Of a stretch of 7,355 nt of DNA, positions 1 to 5,928 are shown one piece after another. The notes below the pieces were generated by a model that ran no database searches, was not told the origin of the DNA, and saw nothing but the letters and a program-made list of their open reading frames with translations. How positions within the stretch are numbered: the stretch's first letter is position 1; the number at the start of each line of letters is the position of its first letter. The stretch is from MA-ANB-1 sp040878225. Its GTDB lineage: Bacteria > Actinomycetota > Acidimicrobiia > Spongiisociales > ZC4RG35. A program made the position numbers and the translations under genes. The stretch is from assembly GCA_040878225.1 (NCBI GenBank), contig JBBDMR010000017.1:1-7355 (forward strand), given 5' to 3'.

Positions 1-24
1 GAGGGAGAGACGCGAAGTGAGGTA

Positions 25-46
25 CTCCCTCCGCAAGCGGAGGGAG
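25..46 (-). terminator. Perfect 10-bp palindrome, possible terminator of gabD2
   Basis: CTCCCTCCGC at 25-34 and GCGGAGGGAG at 37-46 are exact reverse complements separated by AA. In RNA this would realistically be a 9-bp GC-rich stem with a four-base loop. It sits about 60 bp past the gabD2 stop in the direction of transcription, where a terminator would be expected. No U-tract follows on the minus strand (the next bases read TACCTC), so it is not a classical intrinsic terminator. It may act as a 3'-end stabiliser, a U-less terminator, or simply a repetitive element. The hairpin is certain; its role is inferred. Confidence 0.5.
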
Positions 47-104
47 AGTTGCAAGCGGAGGGAGAGTTGCTAGCGGAGGGAGAGTTGCAAGCGGAGGGGA
101 GATC
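33..104. repeat. 18-bp tandem repeat, about four copies
   Basis: The unit GCAAGCGGAGGGAGAGTT occurs exactly at 33-50 and 51-68. At 69-86 it has one change (A to T at 71). A degenerate fourth copy at 87-104 has an extra G and a diverged end. The first ten bases of the window (GAGGGAGAGA) resemble the core of the unit, so the array may extend beyond the left edge. It lies immediately beyond the stop codon of the minus-strand aldehyde dehydrogenase gene, in its 3' untranslated region. There are no spacers between units, so it is not a CRISPR. The length is a multiple of three, which creates a spurious open frame on the plus strand. Confidence 0.93.
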
Positions 105-105
105 G

Positions 106-1686
106 TTACTTGTAGAAAGGCATGCGGCGGAGGAGCTTGAGAGCCTTGCCGAGAAGGACGCTGTACCGGTCATAACTCATCCCGCACGGAGGAGCGAAAG
201 CTGGAATCAGGTGTTGAACAGCAACCGTCTGAGGGTCGGTGTACTTCAGAATCCCCTCAGAACCGTGCCTCCGGGAAAGGCCGGACGCCTTCATGCCGCC
301 CATCGGGGCGTCGTAACTCGACCATGTTGCGGCGTACCCATCGTTCACGCCCACTGTCCCAGCTTCAAGACGAGCGGCCAGCGCGACACCAGCCCGGGTG
401 TTTCGGGTCCAAACGCTGAGATTGAGACCCAGGTGAGAGTCGTTGGCTCTCTGAATCGCGGTTTCCGCGTCGGGAACGCCGTAGATACTCACCACGGGTC
501 CAAAGGTCTCCGTTCTACAGACTTCCATCGACTCGTCGACGTCGGTGAGCACGGTCGGTGCGTACACCAATGGGCCCACGTCGGGCCTGGGTTTCCCGCC
601 GGCGAGGAGCTTGGCTCCCCGAGCAACGGCATCCTCGACGTGATGATGCACATCGTCGAGATGAGCCTGGGTAATCATCGAGCCGATCATGCCCGGGAAC
701 TCGTATCCGAGGCTGAGATCCAACTCGTCAGCGGCTCTTACAAAACGTTCGGTGAATTCCGCGAGAACCGGCTCCTCGACGTAAATGCGCTCGGCAGCGA
801 TGCATAGTTGGCCACCATTGGCGTATACCGCTCTGATGATTCCGGGAACTGCTTTGTCCAGGTCAGCGTCGGCGAGCACGATCGCCGCGTTCTTACCGCC
901 CAGTTCCATGGCCATGCCGATGACTCGACGCCCGGCTTGTTCCGCGACGAGGCGGCCGACATCTGTCGACCCGGTGAACATGATGAAATCCACCGAATCT
1001 ACAATTGAACGACCGATCAGGTCACCCCGACCGGTGACCACCTGAACCAGTCCCTCGGGTAGTCCGGCTTCCTCGAGGAGGCGCACCGCATAGAGAGTCG
1101 AGTACGGGGTCTTCTCGTCGGGCTTTATCACCGCACCGTTGCCAGCCAGCAGCGCCGGTACTGCATCGGAGATCCCCAATGTGAAGGGAAAGTTCCACGG
1201 TGTTATGAACCCCACCACCCCATGTGGATGTTTGTACTCGTAGGCCTTGGTCAATAGTGGGAAAGAGACCCGACGACGTCTCCGCCTGAGCAGACCGGGC
1301 GCCGTGTTCGCGTAGTAGCGGGTGGTCCCAACCGTGTCGAACACCTCCTCGAACGCCGGGACTCGAGCCTTTCCGGCTTCGAGCTGGACCAGGTCCATCG
1401 CCTCGTCTGCGCGATCGATCAGCAGATCGTGGAATCGAGTGAAGATTCTCCCCCGCGTTGTGGGTGTGAGTTGCTCCCATCTCTTTTGCGCTTGCCGGGA
1501 CACAGCGACGGCGTTGGTGACGTCGCCGCTGAGGGCTTGCGGAACGGAGCCGATCTGCTGGAGGGTGAAGGGGGCAACGACAGGGATCTGTTCACGGTCC
1601 GGTGGAACATCGATCCTTGCCTCCAGGGATCTGAGCAATCCAGGGGTCACCCGCGGGGCAAGCTGAGTCTCGTCGGCCAACATCAC
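106..1686 (-). CDS. gabD2: Succinate-semialdehyde dehydrogenase, GabD2 type (aldehyde dehydrogenase family)
   Basis: A 526-residue NAD(P)-dependent aldehyde dehydrogenase, probably oxidising succinate semialdehyde to succinate in the cytoplasm (GABA shunt or a variant TCA route). The complete catalytic set is visible: the oxyanion Asn165 in PWNFPF, cofactor-binding Lys188, the GSTDVG nucleotide loop at 239-244, the general base Glu261 in ELGGKN, the nucleophile Cys295 in GGQLCIA, and Glu393 in ETFGP. From GQLC through the C-terminal PMGGM...GLSRRHG and LKYT it closely resembles, from memory, M. tuberculosis GabD2 (Rv1731, about 518 aa). Substrate is inferred from that similarity; another aldehyde is possible. 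The first codon can be GTG (1686) or the next codon ATG (1683). GTG is preferred because a TAACCT box lies at the right distance for a leaderless start and no Shine-Dalgarno is present. A run of six arginines at 134-139 is unusual but in frame. It is divergent from the MOSC gene. Confidence 0.9.
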   Translation of the reverse strand: MMLADETQLAPRVTPGLLRSLEARIDVPPDREQIPVVAPFTLQQIGSVPQALSGDVTNAVAVSRQAQKRWEQLTPTTRGRIFTRFHDLLIDRADEAMDLVQLEAGKARVPAFEEVFDTVGTTRYYANTAPGLLRRRRRRVSFPLLTKAYEYKHPHGVVGFITPWNFPFTLGISDAVPALLAGNGAVIKPDEKTPYSTLYAVRLLEEAGLPEGLVQVVTGRGDLIGRSIVDSVDFIMFTGSTDVGRLVAEQAGRRVIGMAMELGGKNAAIVLADADLDKAVPGIIRAVYANGGQLCIAAERIYVEEPVLAEFTERFVRAADELDLSLGYEFPGMIGSMITQAHLDDVHHHVEDAVARGAKLLAGGKPRPDVGPLVYAPTVLTDVDESMEVCRTETFGPVVSIYGVPDAETAIQRANDSHLGLNLSVWTRNTRAGVALAARLEAGTVGVNDGYAATWSSYDAPMGGMKASGLSRRHGSEGILKYTDPQTVAVQHLIPAFAPPCGMSYDRYSVLLGKALKLLRRMPFYK

Positions 1687-1691
1687 CGATC

Positions 1692-1697
1692 AGGTTA
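1692..1697 (-). promoter_or_regulatory. -10 box for leaderless gabD2
   Basis: On the minus strand TAACCT is followed by five bases and then the GTG at 1686, so transcription would start at the start codon itself. No convincing -35 is seen about 17 bp upstream. The box lies inside an inverted repeat (AGGTT at 1692-1696, AACCT at 1702-1706) that could be an operator for a dimeric regulator. The match is to the general TANNNT actinobacterial -10; function is inferred from spacing. Confidence 0.5.
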
Positions 1698-1766
1698 GAG
1701 GAACCTCACTCCTGCCTGCTCGGGTGGCTCCAAGGAATCACCACGCAAAACCCATGTCACCTGCCG

Positions 1767-1772
1767 TAACCT
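1767..1772 (+). promoter_or_regulatory. -10 box for leaderless MOSC gene
   Basis: TAACCT is followed by six bases and then the ATG at 1779, which places the expected transcription start on the A of the start codon. There is no Shine-Dalgarno sequence upstream of this ATG. The same hexamer serves the divergent gabD2 gene about 70 bp away on the other strand. Confidence 0.5.
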
Positions 1773-1778
1773 CGCCTA

Positions 1779-2243
1779 ATGCCGCGCATCCACCAGATCA
1801 ACGTCTCCGACGGTGGCGTCCCCAAGCTCCCGGTCGACCGGGCAGCAGTAGACCTCGACGGGATGGAGGGCGACCGCCAGGCCGACAGGAGACACCATGG
1901 CGGGCCGGACCAGACCCTTTGCCTGTACTCCCTCGAGGTGATCGAGATGCTCCGGGCGGAAGGACACCCGATTGCGCCGGGATCGGCCGGGGAGAACCTC
2001 ACGATATCCGGTCTCGATTGGGCGACCGTTGCGCCCGGCCAGCGTTTCCGTATCGGTGCGGACCTGACAATCGAAATCACCGACGTGGCCACCCCCTGCG
2101 CCAAAAACGCCCAATGGTTCGCCGACGGCAGGTTCAGCCGCATGTCTCACACTGAGCACCCCGGATCCTCCCGCTGGTATGCACGGGTACTGACTCCGGG
2201 GGATGTGACCACGGGAGACCCTGTGGCTCAGATCATTCCCTGA
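1779..2243 (+). CDS. MOSC-domain protein (YiiM-like, single domain)
   Basis: A 154-residue soluble protein consisting of one MOSC domain, the beta-barrel fold found at the C-terminus of molybdenum-cofactor sulfurases and in stand-alone proteins such as YiiM. Visible hallmarks are the LDGMEGDRQAD stretch at about 26-36, HGGPDQTLCLYS at 40-51, GSAGENLTISGLDW at 68-81 and the invariant Cys107 in TPCAK, which in this superfamily is thought to carry sulfur or bind the cofactor. Members bind molybdenum cofactor or act in detoxifying N-hydroxylated compounds with a reductase, but the exact substrate cannot be read from sequence. There is no fused ferredoxin or flavin domain and no reductase partner nearby. 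The ATG is supported by the TAACCT box directly upstream. Its last 11 bp overlap the end of the opposing hydrolase gene. Confidence 0.87.
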   Translation: MPRIHQINVSDGGVPKLPVDRAAVDLDGMEGDRQADRRHHGGPDQTLCLYSLEVIEMLRAEGHPIAPGSAGENLTISGLDWATVAPGQRFRIGADLTIEITDVATPCAKNAQWFADGRFSRMSHTEHPGSSRWYARVLTPGDVTTGDPVAQIIP

Positions 2244-2880
2244 GGAAATCGACTGTTCGATTCCATGCGATTTCGAAGGAATCCGGGTCGAATGTGACTC
2301 CGTCGGGGTCGGCGAAGCCATGTTGGGTGCCCGGGTAGCGGTGGAAGGCAACTTCCAATGATTCGAGCCCCATCGTTGCTTCCATGAATGCGGTTTCGTC
2401 GTCGGTGATGTACTCGTCCGATTCGGCGAGGTGGACCAGGTAGCGGGACCGGGATCCGGCGAAGTCGATCTGTTGGGTCCCGTAGAAGGAAACCACCCGG
2501 TCGATGATCGAATGGAGCCGCACCGAGGCCCACAGCGCCATGGAGCCACCCATCCCGAATCCGATGGCGGCGATGGTCGGCTGGGACGACTTCTCCTGGA
2601 GCAACTGGGCGGACGACAAAACCAGCGAGGCGAGGCGATCCGGATTGGCTTTACCGAGATGGTCAACTGCCTCGGTTTCGGAACCCGGGAGCTTGCCGAA
2701 ATTGATATCCGGCGCGAGGACGGTGTAGCCCTCGTCGGCAAGGCCGTCGGCTCGCGCCTTCACCGAGGAGGTGAGGCCCCAGAACGAGTGCAGGAGCAGC
2801 AACCCCGGACCCGGAGTTGGCCCGTCCTGGATGAAGTACGCGAGATCTCTGGCCACGGTGTCGAAATTAGTCCCCGACAT
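2233..2880 (-). CDS. Dienelactone-hydrolase-family protein lacking the usual nucleophile
   Basis: A 215-residue alpha/beta-hydrolase of the dienelactone hydrolase family; the length is slightly below the usual 230-250. Family features are the N-terminal LLLLHSFWGL strand and oxyanion turn at 27-36, GYTVLAPDIN at 51-60, the elbow IGFGMGGSMALW at 106-117, the acid Asp155 in ESDEYITDDE, and the histidine His187 in YPGTQHGF. In characterised dienelactone hydrolases the elbow reads GxCxGG with Cys as nucleophile. Here residue 109 is Gly (codon GGG, complement of 2554-2556), although the Asp and His remain. The protein may be catalytically dead, a binding or regulatory homologue, or use a different residue. 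No signal peptide is seen. No Shine-Dalgarno or clear -10 could be placed for the ATG at 2880. It is divergent from the MFS gene with 116 bp between them. Confidence 0.85.
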   Translation of the reverse strand: MSGTNFDTVARDLAYFIQDGPTPGPGLLLLHSFWGLTSSVKARADGLADEGYTVLAPDINFGKLPGSETEAVDHLGKANPDRLASLVLSSAQLLQEKSSQPTIAAIGFGMGGSMALWASVRLHSIIDRVVSFYGTQQIDFAGSRSRYLVHLAESDEYITDDETAFMEATMGLESLEVAFHRYPGTQHGFADPDGVTFDPDSFEIAWNRTVDFLRE

Positions 2881-2984
2881 GCTCTTGTGGCCTGTCGCCC
2901 AATTACTGACGGCGTTTCCTCGGAGCTACGCGCGCCCTACTTGACCGACAGACCACTAGCCGGTTCGACCCCGGGAAGCAGTCC

Positions 2985-2990
2985 TACCCT
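2985..2990 (+). promoter_or_regulatory. -10 box for leaderless MFS gene
   Basis: TACCCT is followed by exactly six bases and then GTG at 2997, the same geometry as at the MOSC gene. There is no Shine-Dalgarno upstream of that GTG, so a leaderless transcript is the simplest reading. A weak TTCGAC lies 15 bp further upstream as a possible -35. Confidence 0.45.
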
Positions 2991-2996
2991 GGCGTT

Positions 2997-4646
2997 GTGA
3001 ATTCGGCCGTTGCCCCGCTCAAATACGGATCTTTCCGCATCATGTGGATCGCATCGGTCCTGTCAGCGTTGGGCACTTTCATCCAATCGGTTGCGGGCTC
3101 ATGGCTGATGCTCGACCTCACCGACTCCAACACCTGGGTCGGTCTGATGGTCGCTTCGTCAACCCTCCCCCTTCTCTTTCTCGCTCTCGTCTCGGGTGCT
3201 CTCGCCGATATGTTCGACCGGACCCGGCTCATGCTCATCGCCCAAACGATCATGGGCGGTTCGGCAGTTGCGATGGCTGTCCTCACCTATACCGACCGCA
3301 TAACCCCCGGCCTTCTCCTCGCTCTCGGGCTGTTGTTGGGGATCGGCGTCTCGCTGAACCTGCCCACGTGGCATGCACTCCTCCCCGATCTGGTGCCGCG
3401 CGGGATGATCGCATCCGCAGTGGCGGTCCAGTCGGCGGCGTTCAATGCGGCGCGCGCCGTCGGGCCGGCAATTGGCGGCTTGATACTGGCTTCCCTGGGA
3501 GCTGCTGCCGGGTTCGGGATCAATGCAGTCACGTATGCATTCGTGATCGTTGCGGTGATCATCGTCGGCCGGAGAATGGAGCCGGCCTACCGGGAGGTGA
3601 CGTCTTTCAGCACCGCGATTGCACTCGGGGTCAGGTTTGCCCGTTTCACCCCGATCTTCCGGCGGCTGCTCGGCCTCGTAGCGCTCTTTGCCATGTTCTC
3701 AGCGGTGATCCAGGCGGTGCTTCCCAATCACACCAGGAGCCTCGGAGGCGAGGAACTCGCCTATGGGGTCCTGCTGGGGTCGATGGGGGTGGGTGCCCTC
3801 TTCGCAGCCTGGTTCCGGGAGAGGTTCCTCGACCGGTTCCCGGACCGTCCCTCCCGGGTGACTATCAGCGGGTTCGGGCTGGCCGGGATTGCCATCGGCC
3901 TCGCCCCCAACCTCTGGGTGGCTGCCGCCGCCATGCTGGTCTCTGGGTTCTTCTGGGTGCTCACCCTCACCAGCCTCAATGCCACCGCGCAATTGATCAG
4001 TCCGTCGTGGATCAGGGGTCGGGCGATGTCGCTCTACAGTCTCGCTTTCGGGGGCATCCTCCCCCTCGGTTCGATACTCGCCGGGGTGCTCGCAGACGCC
4101 ACCAACACCGCAACCGCGATGGTTGCACTCTCGGCGGCAGCCCTCCTGCTCGGGGTCCTCTCCCCCATCCTCGGTGTCCCCTCGATACGCAATGTCGCCC
4201 CGCCGGAGTTCTCCGAAAACCGGCTCCCCCCATCCCACGACGCCACCGTCGCCGGCGAAACGGTGATGATCCTCAATGCATGGCAGATCGACAGGGCCGA
4301 CCTGGTCGAGTTCACCAGGCTGATGACTGAAGTGCGCTTGGTGAGACTCCGCACCGGCGCCTACCGCTGGCAGCTGATGCGCGCCGCCTCCGATCCCCTC
4401 CGCATCATCGAATTCTTCGAGATCGGATCCTGGGAGGAGCACCTGGCACAGCACGGACGGATCGATGACGCCTCCGCCCAGCTCCTCGCCAGAGCCCGGG
4501 CTTTCGACACCACCGGTGGGCCAACCACCCGGCATTTGATCGGCGTCGACCCTCACAATCCCGGATTATTCGAAGAGTTGATCCGTCAACACGAAGAACT
4601 GCACATGAGCGACGGGTCGATCCCGGATTTCGATCAGGAATCCTGA
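2997..4646 (+). CDS. MFS exporter (DHA3/MFS_3 type) with C-terminal ABM-like domain
   Basis: A 549-residue major facilitator superfamily drug or metabolite antiporter in the inner membrane. Residues 1-400 form about 12 hydrophobic helices. The loop after helix 2 carries the MFS motif A (GALADMFDRTR, 67-77), and NAARAVGPAIGG at 150-161 is characteristic of the MFS_3/EntS-like group. After helix 12 comes a linker (about 400-418) and a soluble domain at about 421-515. Its pattern MILNAWQIDRADLVEF ... LRTGAYRWQLMRAASDPLRIIEFFEIGSWEEHLAQH resembles the dimeric alpha+beta barrel of antibiotic-biosynthesis monooxygenases. This fusion recurs in the MFS_3 family from memory, and the tail's role is unknown. 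Substrate cannot be assigned. The GTG start at 2997 is chosen because of the TACCCT box and because the next residues lead straight into helix 1. The final 13 bp overlap the opposing membrane-protein gene. Confidence 0.88.
   Translation: MNSAVAPLKYGSFRIMWIASVLSALGTFIQSVAGSWLMLDLTDSNTWVGLMVASSTLPLLFLALVSGALADMFDRTRLMLIAQTIMGGSAVAMAVLTYTDRITPGLLLALGLLLGIGVSLNLPTWHALLPDLVPRGMIASAVAVQSAAFNAARAVGPAIGGLILASLGAAAGFGINAVTYAFVIVAVIIVGRRMEPAYREVTSFSTAIALGVRFARFTPIFRRLLGLVALFAMFSAVIQAVLPNHTRSLGGEELAYGVLLGSMGVGALFAAWFRERFLDRFPDRPSRVTISGFGLAGIAIGLAPNLWVAAAAMLVSGFFWVLTLTSLNATAQLISPSWIRGRAMSLYSLAFGGILPLGSILAGVLADATNTATAMVALSAAALLLGVLSPILGVPSIRNVAPPEFSENRLPPSHDATVAGETVMILNAWQIDRADLVEFTRLMTEVRLVRLRTGAYRWQLMRAASDPLRIIEFFEIGSWEEHLAQHGRIDDASAQLLARARAFDTTGGPTTRHLIGVDPHNPGLFEELIRQHEELHMSDGSIPDFDQES
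4634..4646. repeat. 13-bp palindrome forming the shared ends of two convergent genes
   Basis: TCAGGAATCCTGA is a perfect inverted repeat around one central base. Its two outer TGA/TCA ends are the stop codons of the MFS gene (plus) and the membrane-protein gene (minus), which therefore end in near-identical peptides, QES and QDS. Two more pairs (CG at 4631-4632, CG at 4648-4649) extend it past one mismatch. It could form a weak bidirectional hairpin, but no T-tract flanks it. Confidence 0.75.
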
Positions 4647-5311
4647 GCGTATGCCATTTCCCGCTGGAACTTCTTCCAGTCGGAGGCTTTCGTCGACCAA
4701 AACACGTCGGCGGCCAGCGCCACAACTCCCCCGGCGACCAGCGCCCACGTCGCCCAGGCGGGAACCCCGGCGGCAAGTGCGGCACCGATCATCAGAAACG
4801 GGATCACCTTGGTGACAATTGCGCCGGCGGCATGCATCCACGCCCGGGGCCGCGCTGGTGTCCGCAGATAGGTGGAGTAGTCGGTCTTGACCCCGGGTTG
4901 GGGTTGGGAGATCTTGCCGATAAACCAGTAGGTGAATTTGATACCCACAGCAGTTCCCACGGCGAGATGGGCAAGGCCGTGGGTGCTCACCAGAAGCACC
5001 CCCGTACCCGCAAGGATCCAGACCCCGCTCCAGACCCCGTCCACCCGGTACGCCAGCGTCACCAACACCAGCCCGACCAGCGTGCCGAAGACCATCAACG
5101 AGGTTCCGAGCGCGAGGGGGACGGTGAGGAATGCCCAGTTCCGGAACGCCTTCTGGTCGATCTCGGCGACGTCGTCGATGAGCCGGTCGAGCCCTGGCCC
5201 TTGCTTGATGGCGCCGACCAGTTTCCAGAACCCGGTGCCACCGAGGCCACCGCCCGCGTCCACCGAACGGCGCGCCTCTCTGACGATGCCGGAAGCGGTG
5301 ACAATGTCCAT
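4634..5311 (-). CDS. Uncharacterised polytopic membrane protein with intramembrane HxxxH
   Basis: I cannot assign a named family. The 225-residue product has a polar N-terminal region of about 58 residues followed by hydrophobic segments at roughly 60-88, 94-112, 116-132, 161-182 and 185-205, and a charged tail ending AYAQDS. Notable are His111 and His115 (HGLAH) at the edge of a membrane segment, His160 in RAWMHAAGA, and a conserved-looking loop KTDYSTYLRTPARPRAW at 142-158. The HxxxH layout recalls membrane metalloenzymes, but the Glu of HExxH proteases is Gly here. The open frame continues upstream to 5548, but that extension runs antisense through the sigma-factor gene. The ATG at 5311 is chosen because a TAGCTT box precedes it at leaderless spacing. 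It is divergent from the sigma-factor operon, with a shared control region of less than 90 bp. Confidence 0.75.
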   Translation of the reverse strand: MDIVTASGIVREARRSVDAGGGLGGTGFWKLVGAIKQGPGLDRLIDDVAEIDQKAFRNWAFLTVPLALGTSLMVFGTLVGLVLVTLAYRVDGVWSGVWILAGTGVLLVSTHGLAHLAVGTAVGIKFTYWFIGKISQPQPGVKTDYSTYLRTPARPRAWMHAAGAIVTKVIPFLMIGAALAAGVPAWATWALVAGGVVALAADVFWSTKASDWKKFQREMAYAQDS

Positions 5312-5318
5312 GCTGGTA

Positions 5319-5324
5319 AAGCTA
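5319..5324 (-). promoter_or_regulatory. -10 box for leaderless membrane-protein gene
   Basis: On the minus strand TAGCTT (TANNNT) is followed by seven bases and then the ATG at 5311. No Shine-Dalgarno is present. The box is embedded in a short inverted repeat, GGTA-GCTT-TACC. Transcription from here would run away from the sigma-factor operon. Confidence 0.4.
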
Positions 5325-5394
5325 CCGTGGCGGTCGGTGGCGTGGGAACGATTCAAGTGCAACCATTTCCCTCTATTCGGTGTTCTCCTGGCTG

Positions 5395-5928
5395 ATGGAT
5401 GATTTAGTGGCACTAGTCCGCGATCTTGCCCGTGACCTCGACACAGCTTTCCCCCGGCTGGTCGAGTACATGTCGCCACGCCTCTACTGGGGCCTGCGTC
5501 GGATGACCGGCGACGGGCACCAGGCAGAAGACTTGAGTCAGGAGGCATTTATCCGGGCCTATCGCGCCCTCTCCGGGTATCCGCCGCAGCGGATACGAGA
5601 GCTTCGCCTCGAGCCATGGGTGTGGACCATCGCCCTGAACATCGGGCGCAACCACCTCCGGGACCGTGCGCGACGACCGACTCTGGTCGAGGAGGCAACG
5701 GACCCGGGCGGATACGACCTCGACCCAGCTGACACCACGGCATGGCAGCGGCGCCTCGACGCCCTCTCCCGACCGCAGCGCGAAGCAGTTGTGCTCCGCC
5801 ATGTGGTCGGGTTCGGGATCCCCGAGATCGCCGGGATAACCGGCCGCCCCGAAGGGACATGCAAGGCGGATATTCATCGCGGCCTCAAGAAACTACGAGA
5901 GATCATGGAGAGCGAAGATGAGCATTGA
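5395..5928 (+). CDS. ECF-type RNA polymerase sigma factor (sigma-70 family)
   Basis: A short sigma factor with only regions 2 and 4, as in extracytoplasmic-function sigmas. Counted from the ATG at 5395 it has 177 residues; a GTG at 5380 in the same frame would add MFSWL. Neither start has a Shine-Dalgarno. Region 2 runs through FPRLVEYMSPRLYWGLRRM and the core-binding motif HQAEDLSQEAFIRAYRAL, then LEPWVWTIALNIGRNHLRDRARR. Region 4 is LDALSRPQREAVVLRHVVGFGIPEIAGITGRPEGTCKADIHRGLKKLRE, including the helix-turn-helix that reads the -35. No adjacent gene looks like a classical anti-sigma factor. Instead the frame overlaps the start of a methyltransferase/Ada-domain gene by 11 bp, so the two are coupled and probably work together. 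The divergent gene encodes a membrane protein of unknown role. There is no sigma C-terminal extension. Confidence 0.88.
   Translation: MDDLVALVRDLARDLDTAFPRLVEYMSPRLYWGLRRMTGDGHQAEDLSQEAFIRAYRALSGYPPQRIRELRLEPWVWTIALNIGRNHLRDRARRPTLVEEATDPGGYDLDPADTTAWQRRLDALSRPQREAVVLRHVVGFGIPEIAGITGRPEGTCKADIHRGLKKLREIMESEDEH
5907..5912 (+). promoter_or_regulatory. Shine-Dalgarno of the methyltransferase gene, inside the sigma-factor gene
   Basis: GGAGAG lies five bases before the ATG at 5918, a good ribosome-binding site. It decides that ATG as the start and is one of the few clear Shine-Dalgarno sequences in the window, fitting an internal operon gene rather than a leaderless first gene. Confidence 0.7.

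Noticed and set aside
33..104. CRISPR array
   Set aside because: The units are 18 bp and directly adjacent with no unique spacers, and no cas genes are nearby.
49..807. A 252-codon plus-strand open frame starting in the tandem repeat
   Set aside because: It is antisense to the well-supported gabD2 gene. Its periodic start is just the 18-bp repeat read in frame, and the rest has no recognisable domain.
1776..2741. A 321-codon minus-strand frame across the MOSC and hydrolase genes
   Set aside because: It overlaps both real genes in other frames, is rich in Ser/Arg/Pro and shows no domain; it is a typical high-GC shadow frame.
3044..4330. A 428-codon plus-strand frame within the MFS gene
   Set aside because: It is an alternative frame of the transporter, is Arg/His/Pro-rich and has no membrane or domain pattern.
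3699..4556. A 285-codon minus-strand frame opposite the MFS gene
   Set aside because: It is Gly/Glu-rich shadow coding without motifs; the plus-strand transporter is clear.
5344..5349. GGGAAC upstream of the sigma gene as an ECF-type -35 for autoregulation
   Set aside because: No convincing ECF -10 lies 16-17 bp downstream, so the match is probably chance.
5312..5548. N-terminal extension of the membrane-protein frame on the minus strand
   Set aside because: It runs antisense through the sigma-factor gene, has an arginine- and proline-rich low-quality sequence, and the ATG at 5311 has a well-placed -10 box.
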